Positions 1 to 12,171 of a DNA stretch of 64,000 nt are shown here, one piece after another. The stretch's first letter is position 1. Every line of letters starts with the position of its first letter. Both the position numbers and the translations under genes were made by a program. The notes below the pieces were generated by a model that ran no database searches, had not been told where the DNA came from, and saw only the letters and a program-made list of their open reading frames with translations. Origin of the DNA: Vitrella brassicaformis (taxonomy: Eukaryota > Sar > Vitrellaceae); NCBI GenBank assembly GCA_001179505.1, contig CDMY01000897.1, positions 170,808 to 234,807 on the forward strand. The letters run 5' to 3'.

Positions 1-675
1 CCGAGAAAGTGCCCTTTCCTCATCTGTGTGCCGAACGTGTAGGACATCGTTCGGCGTGTCCGGAGTGAGCAGGCGCAGCTGTTTGAGGCCCACATGAAGC
101 TGGAGCTGGGGCTGCCCGACCTGCAGCAACAATACGAAGAGCAGACATCAGGTAGGTAGGGGAGAGACGAGGGCAACGCCGCCAGACAGCCATTCTCCCG
201 CACTTCCTCCGTGCAGATCAGGAGCGGCGTTTCTGTTCAGATGCGGATTCGTCGTTCGAGGTCAAAGGGGCCGCCATGAAGGCACTCATACAAAAGGTAT
301 GTCAGACAGACAGACAGACAAGGAGAGCGGCGGGCCCTCCACATGACCGATCTCCTCGTGTGTGTCTTGGCGTGGTGTTGTCCATCCATCCATCCATCCG
401 TCCATCCGTCCTCTCAGATGCAGGAGATAAATCAGCTCCTGTAAGCTAAGCTGCACGTCCCGTCCGCCTGATGCACTGCACGTTCAAACACTCACTGCCT
501 TCACATTAATGCCTTTCTGTCCTTTTCCTCTGTCTCCCTCTCTGTCAGGGGCACGCTTCCCTCTCTGCAGCAGCCGCCTTCCCTCTCACACGAGCAGGCG
601 GCCAAGCCGGGCGACACACACGAGGCGGCGGCCAGCAAGGGCCCAGCGGTGCCTCCAGCGCAGCAGCTGCGCTGA
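1..675 (+). CDS. 3' end of a coiled-coil protein gene (5' end outside window)
   Basis: Four exons can be joined in one frame: 43-151, 217-296, 418-440 and 549-675, all with GT-AG boundaries (acceptor at 41-42, donor at 152, acceptor ending 216, donor at 297, acceptor ending 417, donor at 441, acceptor ending 548). They encode 112 residues ending in a TGA at 673-675. The first two exons are rich in Gln, Glu and Leu and look like a helical coiled-coil tail; the last exon is Ala/Pro/Gln-rich and probably disordered. I do not recognise the family, and the N-terminal part lies before the window. Its 3' end faces the 3' end of the cyclase gene across a repeat-rich spacer. Confidence 0.6.
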
Positions 676-2353
676 GGCCCAATGAGGGATGGCAGTGAGG
701 GAGGGAGAGGGGGACGAGCGTGTTGATATTGAGGAGAGGCGGGATTCTCTGTGTGCGCATATTGGGTGGGAATGGGATGGTTGACTTGAGTTAACACATT
801 GCACTTACTTAGCAAACATATGATGGCATGGACGAAAAGTTCCGTCGCCTTGTTTGTTACTAAATCTGTCAGTCAGTCAGGGCACTTCGATCACTTGACA
901 GACAGACACGGCCGACCACAATAAAAGCGGCAGATAGATCGACTTGTCACACACCACACCACACAGCACACCACGGCAGGCAGGCAGACACGGCACGGCA
1001 CGAAAGGAAATACAAACCAACGAGAGGGAGGGAGGAAGAGAGAGGGAGAGGGAGAGGGAGGGAGGAAGCATCAGGCAACCGTGGGAGGCTTTGCGGCCTT
1101 TCTGTCCATTTCCTTATCATCCCATACCCACACTCATGGACACACACCCACCCAGCTACTCTCCGGCAGACAGACAGACAGCTGCACACACATCCATCCA
1201 TCCATCTCCACAGCCACCCGCACCCGCACACGCGCCATTGCCCTGGGCTGCCTGTCAATATTGTTGCATTACGGGAAGAGCAGACGAGAGAGAGGCAGAG
1301 AGAGACCTCAGTTGTAAGTGTGCAGGCCAGGCGTGTAAGTGAGTGAACATAGTCAATAAAAAAGTAAGAAGCCGTGGAAGTACGTGTGGATGGATGGATG
1401 GATGTGTGTGTATGTGCATCGCTGGGCGACCTGCCTGCCTGCCTGCCTGCTTGCCTGCCTGCTTCAACAGAGAGAGAGAGAGAGAGAGAATGAGTGGGGG
1501 CGTTGGGTGCGATGGAGCGATCGATCGGTGAACCCGGCGGGCAGGCGGGCAGGTGGCTATACACACACACACACACACATTCACACACGCACGGTGTGGA
1601 TGAGGGCACGCCGTCAGTCACAGATAAGATACGAGCAAACAAAGAACATGGTGGCGTGGCGGATGAATGGATGAGGGTGTGGGTGAGGGTGTGGATGTGT
1701 GTCTGCATCACATCACACGCAGGCGTGACAAACACGCCTACCTACCTACGGGTGTGTACCAGCCAACCAAGGACACGACCTAGGAGTGTATGTGTGTGTG
1801 TATGTTAGTTCCCCGTCCGTCCGTCCGGCCCTCTGGGACCCATTGCATCCACTCACTCACGTCCGACCCTTCACGCAGGCAGACCAGGCAGGCAGCTATG
1901 CCCACCCTACCCTACCCCACCCTCCCCCCCTGTGCTGTCCTGTGCGTCAGTCAAAAAGTGCCCCTCCCCTTTTCTTCCCCACAGTCCGTCCATCCATCCC
2001 TCCCTTACTCACTCAACTCACTCGGCCGGCCAGTCGAAGCCATCGTGCAAGACAGACCGCAAGGCAAGCCGACACACTGACTGATGGATACTGCTGCCAG
2101 GCCATATGCTATGTGCGTGTGTGAAGCGACGTCGCACCTACCGTACGCCACGCCACCCAGAGAGAGGGCTAGGTAGCCAGCTAAGCTGCCCAAAAACAGC
2201 ACAGCAGCTCGGCTCGCTTGACCAATTGAATTAACAGCAATGAAGCTACAAACGACAATTAAGAAACAAAAGAACCATCCACACACACACCCATCCATCC
2301 CTTCAGACAGACAGACAGACAGGGCCACCTGTCGTGCCAATCAAGACAGTCAG
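676..2353. repeat. Repeat-rich convergent spacer without a gene
   Basis: About 1.7 kb between two gene 3' ends. It is made largely of simple repeats: (GA)n near 1020-1070 and 1470-1490, (GATG)n near 1386-1405, (GCCT)n near 1430-1465, (CA)n near 1560-1580 and (CAGA)n near 2300-2325. Open frames here have low-complexity translations made of repeat units, so I see no supported coding sequence. Confidence 0.7.
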
Positions 2354-3645
2354 TCACTCTGATACGGCCCTGTCCACCCGGGTGGCGGGTGGCTTCAGGT
2401 ACGTCACACTCACACCCACTCCCCCCCTCTGCTGCTGCTGCTGCTGCTGCCCACCAGACAAGATTGTCAGTGCATCCCTATCCCCCACAGCACCATCCCT
2501 GTTAACCCCACCCTGCCCGAGTGCTTGCAGAGCCCCACCAAGGCGCTGTCGCACCTCAGCGGCAGTCAGCCCCGCAACGGCGGGATCGCGAGCCGGCGAC
2601 CGAGGCGGAGACGGCGGTGAGTGCATGTCACGCCGTGGCGTGACGATGGCTTCTGTCGAGGGCGGCGAGAGAGCGGAGGTGACAGAGGGCGGGGAGAGGG
2701 CGGGGTCGTCTCCTTGGGCCTCTTCGAGAGGGGGTGGGGGGCAGGACGGTCCGATGCGGGTGATCGCACCCATGCTGCGTCCAGGGGCCCCCGACTTGAG
2801 CATCTTCTCCCTCAGAGTGGCGACCGTGACTGTCGCCGGCGGCCGACTGGCTTGCCGATGGCTCGTGGGGCCTTTGTGCTGCATCATGGGATTGCTGCTG
2901 CGGTCACTCCCGGGGGTGTTCTTCCGCTGCAGCATGGCGGCCTCGGTCATGGCGATGGATGCAGGCGGCCGGGGGGGCAGTCTGTGTTTGTTGGCCTGGC
3001 GCATCATGAGGGCGATGTTGTGGGGAATGGACACGGGCGACTGTGCGGGAGCGAGCGGGAGGGGCGGGACGGCTGGGTAAGGGTGGGCTGACGTGTCGTT
3101 GGAGGGCGGGGGAGGGGGCAGCCGCGTGGCCAGCCCGGCCAGCATCCTCGACGCGCTCACAGAGTTGAGCGACCTGGACCTCTCGAGCTTCTCCTGCCTA
3201 ACGAGGCCGGCTGGGATCGACATAGGCATGTTCTGGTGAGAGGTCGCGGGGTGCTGGCTCTGCCTTGACTGCCCGCTGCCGCCCAGCCCTCCGAACAAGT
3301 TCATGTCGAATCGCTCGAAGAAGGATGCCTCTCCCCTGCTGGTTGAGGCGGGGGTGAGCGAGGCCACCCGCGGGATGCGCGAGGCGGATGAGCCGAGTGC
3401 CTCGCCCTTGCTGTTGGTGCGAGGGGTGAGGGGGTTGTGCTGCGCGAGTTGGCCGCCGGTGTTGGCGGCCCGGAGGGAGAAGGGGAGGGAGCCGACGTTG
3501 GAGACGTACGAGTCCTGCGCCGCGACGGGCTGGTTGTAGTAGGGCGACTCGCTGTCGTTGACAATGTACGAGTTGACGGGCCGGTCCACCACCATGACCT
3601 CCTTGTGGTACTTGAACACAAACCGACTGCAGTGGTGGACATCAC

Positions 3646-3677
<32 letters not shown>

Positions 3678-6600
3678 CTTTCTCTTTGCGTGTGTGTGTG
3701 TGCATGTGGGCGTGGGTGCCGTACGTCTGTAGGTGCGCCTGTGCCTCGACGAACTTCTTGAGTGCCTCTGATGCGACAATTTTGCCGGGCACGCCGTTGC
3801 TCTCCATCATGTTGCCGGTGAGGACATCGATGCCCCAGATGTCGTAGCGGATGCGCTGCGTGCCGATCAGTCCCCCGACGCAGTTCCCGAAATGCATGCC
3901 TATTCTCATGTTGAGATGGGGGATCTGCTCACACACACACACACACACATACATCTTGATGAGTGAAGGGCGGGTTGTGTGAGTACCTTGAGTCTCTCCC
4001 GCACTTGGTGTATCTTGTTGAGCATCGAGTGGGCCATCTTGAACATCTTCTCGGCCCCCTCGACGCCCTTGCTCTTCCGCACACTCACACTCTTGGAAAT
4101 CTCCACCACCACTTTGCCCACGCCCTTCTTGCCACCACCACCACCACCACTATTCGGCAGCTGCTCACTCTGACCGTCCTTGCCGCCTGACTGCGTGGTG
4201 CCGGTGGCCTGGGTGTGCTGTGACGCGGGCGACTGGCTGCCGCTCGCACGCGGGGCGATAGCATTGTTGCTGCCAGCTCCTTTGTCCTGGCAGCTGCACT
4301 CGTCGTTGATTGCTATTGCTTTGGTGGGTGCGTGTGGGGGCGACTCGGTGTCCGGGGAGGTCGAGTGCACCGACCCGTGTGTGACGGCGACGTAGGCGTC
4401 GCCGATGGTGCAGACTTTGTAGACGCCGAGGTCGGTGGTCTCCTGGTCGAAGATGGAGAACAGCTCGGTGAGGAGCTCGACGACCTGCCGGGGCGGCACC
4501 CCCTTGGCCCAGGACGTGAAGCCTACTATGTCGGCAAACAGGAAGGTCACCTCCTTGTGCTCGTACGCCAGCTGGATCGCCTCGCCCTTTATCACGCCAC
4601 TCAACACCTGCAGTGCACATCACAGCCACATACACGCGGGAATGGATGGATGGATGGCCCCCGTCTCGTGTGTGTGAAGAGTGGTGGTAGGGAGAGAGGA
4701 GGAGATTTGTGTGTAGTGTACCTGTTGCGGCAGCACTCCGTCGAGGATTTCGTTGGCCCTCCGCTCGTTGCGCTCGGACTTCTGCTTGTTGACCCAGTTC
4801 AGCCGGTCGTAATACTCCTGCACACGCACACACACATGGGGAAAAGAGCGAGCCATCAGCCATGCACACATACACACACACGATCGCCCATCGCTCTCTC
4901 CCCCTGCCGCAGTGAGCAAACGTGCCTTGTAGTATGACGTGATGGCGTTGATGACCATGAACATGGGAATCATGAGGAACGCCTCCCTGGCCGCCTGCCC
5001 GTTCGGCCCGCTCCGCCAGCGCGTCCACAGCGTCAGGTACGTCAGCACAGCCGCACACACAATGAAGTCCAGCAGCAGGATCCAGCAATACAGCAAACCC
5101 GAGGCGTGGTGCAAGATCGTTATCCTGCAGACAGATGCGCACGCATCGATCAACTCAGCGGTGGGGGCATACCATACGTGCCATGGGCCAGGTCAATGTG
5201 TGTGTGTGTGTGTGTGTGTACCAGAAAAAGACGTCGATGGTGTTGACGAACTGGTAGTAGGCGAAGGTGGGCTCGGTGTTTTCGAACATCCATGAGGGCT
5301 GCGAGAGGCTCGAGATGGTCCCCGCCAGCACCGCCACCGCCAGAGCGATGATCAGCGGCCGGCTGTTCTTGACGTTCTTCCGCATGCAGGTCCGCTTGAT
5401 GTGGAACAGCGTCAGGAGGGCAATGAAGAGCACCACAAAGAGGCCCCGGATCGTCCACACGATGCTGATGTCCAGCTTTCTCTCGCCGAGGGCGGTGTCG
5501 CCCGTGCCGTAGGCGCCGGGCATGAAGACCATCTCGATGGTCTGGATCACATAGGCCACCTGCAACCACACAGAGAGAGAGGGAAATGGCGAGTGAGTGC
5601 TGTGTGTCGGGTGGGGGTGATCAGGGCTGTTGGTTGGTATGCGATGCTCACGAGCCAGAAGAAGAGGGCCTGTTCGATGCGGTTGACGTTGTTGCCCTCG
5701 TCGAAGAAGTAATCGCGGTACATCTCCTCCTCACGCTTCTCCCGGAAGAGCAGCGTGAACCGATTGTACCGCTTCTTGTCTGCACACACACACACACACA
5801 CAGATGCCAGCTCAATGCTGTCTGTCTGTCTGTTTGTTGTTTTGTGTGTCTGCCTGGGTCATTTCCTCACCGAGGAAGTAGCTGTCGAACGGTCCCTTGT
5901 CGACCCCCCAGATGCAGCCAAACAGACTATACATCATCCTGGTCAGCACGCCCCTCTCCCTCTCCTGCCCCGCGCCGCCCTTGTCCCCCTCGCCGCCTCC
6001 CTTATCCGCCTCGCGCCACGCCGACACACTCGTGGCGTCGATATTGTCGCCGGAGGGCCACTTCTTGCCGGGAAAGGCCGAATGCAGAGTCGCGAACGCC
6101 TCACGCACGCCCTTTGCGCGTCGTTTCTCCAGCTCGTCCATGCGAGCGCCGTTGTCCTGCAGGTTCAGGGTGGAGTCGAGGGAGCCCCCGCTGCTCCGCC
6201 TCCTGGCCACGACCTCCTCTGCTGCTTGCGCCGGCCGCTCCTCGTCACTGGGACCCACGGCGTTGCGGACCCGTGTGGATGGGTGGAACTTGCCTGACTC
6301 GGGAATGGTGATGGCGACCTGGTCGGTAGCCATGAGGTGGGTGGTGCCGGGCGTCATGGCCGTGGGCGGCAGATGGTTGTCGGAGAAGGACACCTTCCGG
6401 CTGTTCTGCCGCAGGCCGTTCTTGACCGTCTCGACGAGGGTGCTGGGCGGGGCGGGCGGGAAGGACACACTCGCGGACGGCACCAGGGGCAGCTGCATCG
6501 GCGAGGGAGGGGGCAGCAGCAGCTCCTCGCTTCCCTTCCCTTCGCCCCTTTCCGGTGCTGGCGGGTGGTCCGGGGGTGGGCGCATTGTGAGGACCCCTCT

Positions 6601-9600
6601 TCTGGCCACCAGGCTCTCGAGCGACCGGGTGACGCGCTCGCCAGGGTCCCTCTCTGACTCGAGCACGATTGCTGACGGGCAAGGGGATGGGAGCGTGGGG
6701 GGAATGCACGGCGGGAAGGGGGGGTTGGTCGTGGTGGTGCGGGTGGGCGGCGTCACGCCCACACACGCCCCGGTGGCCTCCGCGTCTTTGTCCTTGCCTG
6801 TGCTTGTGCCGTTCTCGTCAGCAGCAGCGGTTGGGTGGTCGTTGTCTGCGGCGGAGCGCGTTGCCTCGCGCGACGGCATGGGTGGCGACTGCGATGATGT
6901 GGTTTTGGTTGGGGGGCGGGTGGTGGTGTTTGTCTTGGTGCTGTGGTGCTCGCTGTTGGTGAGTGCGATGTTGATGGTGGACGAGGTGTGCTGGGCGGGT
7001 GTGGCCTCAGTGAGGAGGTAGGTGTCCATGAGCCCCTTGCCCTTCACGTGGGTCTTGCGCGCCTCCCACTTGTAGCGGGGGTCGGACTTGACGTGCTCAT
7101 ACCTGACACACCACACATGGACACACACACACTCGCGAGTGTGCAACGACGCACCCCTCAATCTCTCTCTCTGTGTGTGTGTGTGTGTGCGTCTGACGTT
7201 GAGTTGGATATGTGGACGTGGTCGGCCTCGCCTGTCGTCTTCATGCGCGAGGCCGTCTGCACACACACACACACACACAGACACAGAGGGGTGCCATGCA
7301 TGCCACCCACCCATCCCATGAACGCGGCAAGCCAAACGATTCACTGACTGACTGACATGTTTCTTTCCTCACTACTCACGTTGACAGTGTCCCCGAAGAG
7401 GGCATATTGGGGTTTCTTGGCGCCGACCACTCCGGCGACCACCTTGCCCGTGTGGACGCCGATCTTAACGTGCAGCACGCACTGCTCCCACTCCTGCTTC
7501 TCGGGGCACTTGCGGTCGTACATCATCTTCTTGGCGATCTGCAGCTGAGCCACGCCCATGCGGATGGCAGTCAGGGCGTCGTTCGAGGGGTCCGGCGGAG
7601 TGGCCGGCGTGGGGGCGCCGGGGTGCAGACCACTGGCCGCCAGGTAGGTCTCTGCCACCGTCTCGATCTTCTGGCAGTTGTAGCGCTCCGCTGCGCGGTC
7701 GAACGCCCTGCATAGACAGACCCACACACAAATGGTGGGATCGATGGCCTGTGCGAGCGTGCATGTGTGGGTGGGTGAGAGTGTAAGTGTCCTTAGTTAG
7801 TAGGCTGCGTACTTGAATACGGTGTCGAGCATTTTGACGAGTTTGGTGGGCTCCATGGAGGCGACCAACTCGTGGAAGGCGTAGATGTCGCAGAAGATGA
7901 CTGACACCGTTCCAGGGTCCTCCGAGATGATCGGCCGACCAGGGCCTGAGCGAGCAAGAAACAAACACACAACCGAACCAGCCAAGCCCTCATTCACTGA
8001 CTCACGCAGTGCAGACCGATCAACACGCCGAGGCCCACGTACCTGATAAGTCGAGGTATGTGTCGACGATGTGGTCAGGGAGCGACCAATTGAGGATCTC
8101 CCTCTGCCGCGCGAGTGCGTCCCGCCCCTCGGCCTCGTAAATGAATGCAATCCGCTGCTGGTACTCGAACCGGCGGCCGACGAAGGCCGAGAACGCCGTG
8201 ATGCCCAGGAGAATCGGCATGTAGTCGCAGAGGATCTGCAGCCGTTCGTCCAGTGAGTCGGAGCCGCCCGGGTTGCTCTTCTCGATGTCGTCCAAGGCAT
8301 ATCTGAGGGAGAAGATGGTCATGTGGGCGACGTTGATCCAGAAGGCGTAGGTGAATGGGATCCGCAGGATCACGAAGGATATCACGGGCAGCATTGCTGT
8401 CGTCTGCACGCCGTCACTCGTCTGCACAATGGGTGACCACCACACACACGCAAATCGAGAGCACATCAAGACACCGCGAACCGGTGTGTGTGTGTCCGTG
8501 TGTGTGTGTGGGGGGGGGGGGGGGNNNNNNNNNNNNNNNNNNNNNNNNNNNNNNNNNNNNNNNNNNNNNNNNNNNNNNNNNNNNNNNNNNNNNNNNNNNN
8601 NNNNNNNNNNNNNNNNNNNNNNNNNNNNNNNNNNNNNNNNNNNNNNNNNNNNNNNNNNNNNNNNNNNNNNNNNNNNNNNNNNNNNNNNNNNNNNNNNNNN
8701 NNNNNNNNNNNNNNNNNNNNNNNNNNNNNNNNNNNNNNNNNNNNNNNNNNNNNNNNNNNNNNNNNNNNNNNNNNNNNNNNNNNNNNNNNNNNNNNNNNNN
8801 NNNNNNNNNNNNNNNNNNNNNNNNGGGGGGGGGGGGGGGGGGAGACGGTGGCTCACTGACCGAGACAACGTCGATGGTGGCCTTGTAGACGAGCCCCAGG
8901 ACACAGATGGTGATCATGATGCGCACGTACTGGTCGACGAAGAGCCTGCTCCAGGTAAATGCGAAGAACATGGCGAGGGCGAAGGAGGCGAAGTACTGGG
9001 CCACGTTGGTCTTCCACTCGATCTTGCCCCCACCCAACTCGAAGATCGTCACGTAGCCCGCGTACATGAAGGTGATCAGGATGGCGAAACCCAGCAGGAC
9101 ACGGAAGAACGGCGTGTACTTCCTAAAAGTCAGACAGACCACAGACAGACACACCCATGCAGAAGACACGGCCAGAAGGGAGTGCATTCGGTGTGTGTGC
9201 GGCTGTCTGTCTGTCTGTCTGCCAGGCACCCACCCATCCTACCTACCTGATTTTGATTTTGAAGTGCTGCAGGTACTCCTTCTCGATCTGTTTGTCCTTG
9301 AACCGCAGCGAGAAGCGCCAGAGCATCTCGTCGACGTTCCTCTGGCTGCCCGAGGAGGGTGTGCCGCTGACGCTGGTGCTGACGGTGCCGTCCTTGCCGT
9401 GCTCACTGCCGCCGCTGAGCTTCCAGTAGTGCACACCGCCCGTCAGACATGCCCACGACCGATCCACCAGCAGCGACACAAAGGTCCGCCAATCACGCTT
9501 CTTGGCTGCAAGCACCATTGGTTGACACACAAACAGACAGAGGGAGAGGGATGGAGGGGCGGGCAAGGGAGGGAGGGAGGGAGGGAGAAGGGGATGTGAT

Positions 9601-9790
9601 GTGGTGTGGTGTGTTGTGTACCACTGCATTCGATTTCGACTGTCCGCTGGATGGGGTTGTCGTTGGGGCTGCACTCGATGTGTCTCTGGAGTATCCTGCC
9701 CAGCTCCTCGGGCGCCAGCAGCTGCAGCAGCTTCCGACGCTCCTCAAACCACTCCTGCACCACCGTCAGGGGCGAACGGTAAAACCTGAC
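2354..9790 (-). other. Cyclase half of the fusion: membrane block, C1, membrane block, C2
   Basis: The layout resembles a mammalian transmembrane adenylate cyclase: about six membrane spans (9250-8150), catalytic domain C1 (7930-7030), a disordered insert of about 400 residues (7000-6000), about six more spans (5770-4920), catalytic domain C2 (4610-3560) and a disordered tail. C1 has the transition-state Asn/Arg motif FGDTVN-TASRM (7395 into 7250) and the guanine-selecting Glu in KIETVAET (near 7665), but its second metal Asp is Glu. C2 has both metal Asp residues, in FADIVGF (near 4530) and IGDAY (near 4400), and lacks the Asn/Arg pair (WGIDVLTGNMMES). Metal and substrate roles are therefore split between the domains in the order opposite to mammalian adenylate cyclases, as described for apicomplexan enzymes. 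Confidence 0.88.
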
Positions 9791-11181
9791 AGACACACAC
9801 ATCATACAGACAGTCACACAACACATATGATTGATCTCTTGATCTCTCTCTCTCTGTTGGCCTGGCCAGACGCTCCGCTCGCTGACCGCTTGTAGACGTG
9901 CGAGATGCCCAATTCCATCAAGAAACAGGTGGCGCAGCTGAGGAGCGTGGCGAGCCAGTACTGCGTGGCCCCGAAGAGGTGCACAGCCACGCCCTCCATG
10001 GACTTGTGGGGCCAGCCGGTGACCGAGTAGGTGAAGATGGAGGGGAAGAAGAGCACCACCGAGAAGCCCAACGTCACGCCGGCGTATAGCCAGGTCCACC
10101 GCTGGGTGCACATGGCCACCTTGATGGTGACGGTGAGGATGGTGTTGAAGAAGGCGGCTGTGCCGAGGGTCATGATGTCGACGGTCTTGCCGTTGGGGAG
10201 TGCGGTGGAGACGTCGAAGGCCAGGTAGAGGGCGCCTGCGTTGATGAGGCCGTACAGCAGACCCTGGAACACCCAGGCCGCGAAAATCCGCGAGTTGAAG
10301 CACAGATGACGCTGCCCCTGATGCACAAACACACCACACAGCCGCCACAGAGAGAGGGAGAGTGAGAGGCGTGGCGTGCAAAGCACAGCGGAGAGAGGCT
10401 GCCAGTGGTCCATCCATCGGCCATCTAGACTCCTGTGTGCAGTGACTGCACCTCACCTGTTGGTAGAGGATGGGGACGTATGGCAGTATGTGCACGTAGA
10501 TGTCCTCCTCGAGGAGGCCGTAGAGCACTATGGGCAGCGACGTCCACACCACGTTGTACGACATCAGCAGCCAGCTCTCGTACAGGGACGTGCCGCTGTA
10601 GGCGTTCAGGAAGATAAAGTAAAACTGACTCACACACACACGCGGAGAGAGAGAGAGAACCACAGAACAGACACGTGTGTGTTGTGTGTGGGGGTGTCTC
10701 AAAGAGAGAGGGGTGGTGGGTTGTGTGCAGTGCACCATCGCATTGCGTACGTTAGGTAGGATGAGGCAGATGTTCTTGAAAAAGGAGTAGAGGATGACGA
10801 CACTCAGCCTGACGTAGTTGAGCCTCCCGTGGACGAACAGCAGCTTCCTGAGGAACCGGAACCGCCCGATTGCGTAGTCGCTCGCACGCACCGCCTGCAT
10901 CCCTTCGTTGCCGATGATCCCCACACCCACGTCAGCCTCCTACACACACAACAGAGACCTGTCATCATCATGGCCCTCCCTCTGTGTGTGTGTGTGGTAC
11001 CTGGAGCATGGAGACGTCGTTGGCACCGTCGCCGATGGCGAGAGTGGTTGGGTGCGGTTTGAGGCAGCGCTTGACCATACGGACCAGCTCGGCCTTCTGC
11101 GCGGGCGCTACGCGGCACGCCAGCACAGACTTGCACGCACACGCCATCGTCAGAAACAAGTGCTGCAAGAAAGCATCCACA

Positions 11182-11218
<37 letters not shown>

Positions 11219-12131
11219 GAAGCATGCACCTCAGAGCAGAGCAGTGCCGTGCATGTGTGTGGATGTGTGTGTACCTTACCTTCATTTCGTCCGAGTGCAG
11301 GATGTTGTAGAGGGTCCTGCCGTCGACGACGAGCACGCAGGGCTCCTTGACCTTCTCCTTCTCGCTGGCCTGGAACTTCTTGTAGACGCACCGGATGTCC
11401 TCGAGGGCAGTGGCCTCGTTGTGCGCCAGACACTCGATGCGCCGGAAGTGCGCCTGGATCAGCTGACACGCGTAGCCCACATTCACAGCCGTCTCGCGCT
11501 TGTCGCCTGGACACATACACCGGGGGACATCGATCCATCCATCCATCCACCCATACTGCCATGGTCGTGTGTGCGCGCGTGTGTGTAGGATGGTACCGGT
11601 GAGCATCCAGACTTTGATGCCGCCGTCAAGCAGCGCCTTAATGGTTGCGGCCACGCCCGGCTGCAGCTTGTCCTCAATCGCCGTCGCACCCAACAGCTAA
11701 CACACACGTCACATGACACAGAGAGAGAGAGAAAGATGCGCGTATGTGTGTGTGTGTGTGTGTGTGCAAGGCCCAGTGAGTGCGTGTGTGAGTATTGACC
11801 CACTACCTCGAGATTTGCCTCGAAGTCTTCGGCGACCTTTTCGAGCCGCTCCTCCCTCTGCAGGAGAGAGCTCCTGGCGTCGTTGTACCGCTTGCTGAAG
11901 CTCTCGTACTCACTCTGGTCCAGACGACGGCGAGCCAACACTGCACACACACAGACAGACATAGAGAGATGGATGGTGCTGCCAGGGACGACCGGGTGTG
12001 AATGTCTGGACGTACCCATTGTCCTGAGTCCCTTGACGGCGAACTCGTTGATGTGCCGGCGGACCTTGGCGATCTGCTCGTTCTGGTTGGGCGCCAGACG
12101 CTCAAGCATTGCACTGTCGGCACCCTGCACA

Positions 12132-12171
<40 letters not shown>

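Noticed and set aside
1380-1480. CRISPR-like or tandem array from regular GATG and GCCT repeats
   Set aside because: Units are 2-4 bp simple repeats without spacers, and the DNA is clearly eukaryotic.
944-1808. Several overlapping open frames of 60-260 codons on both strands
   Set aside because: Their translations are runs of His-Thr, Cys-Val, Pro-Ser or Arg-Glu from dinucleotide and tetranucleotide repeats; no splice-consistent gene emerges.
2334-3080. Plus-strand open frame of 248 codons
   Set aside because: It is the antisense shadow of the Ser/Pro-rich tail of the cyclase gene, which continues in frame from the C2 domain.
5897-7021. Plus-strand open frame of 374 codons
   Set aside because: Antisense of the disordered insert between the cyclase domains; the minus strand is continuous with conserved cyclase sequence on both sides.
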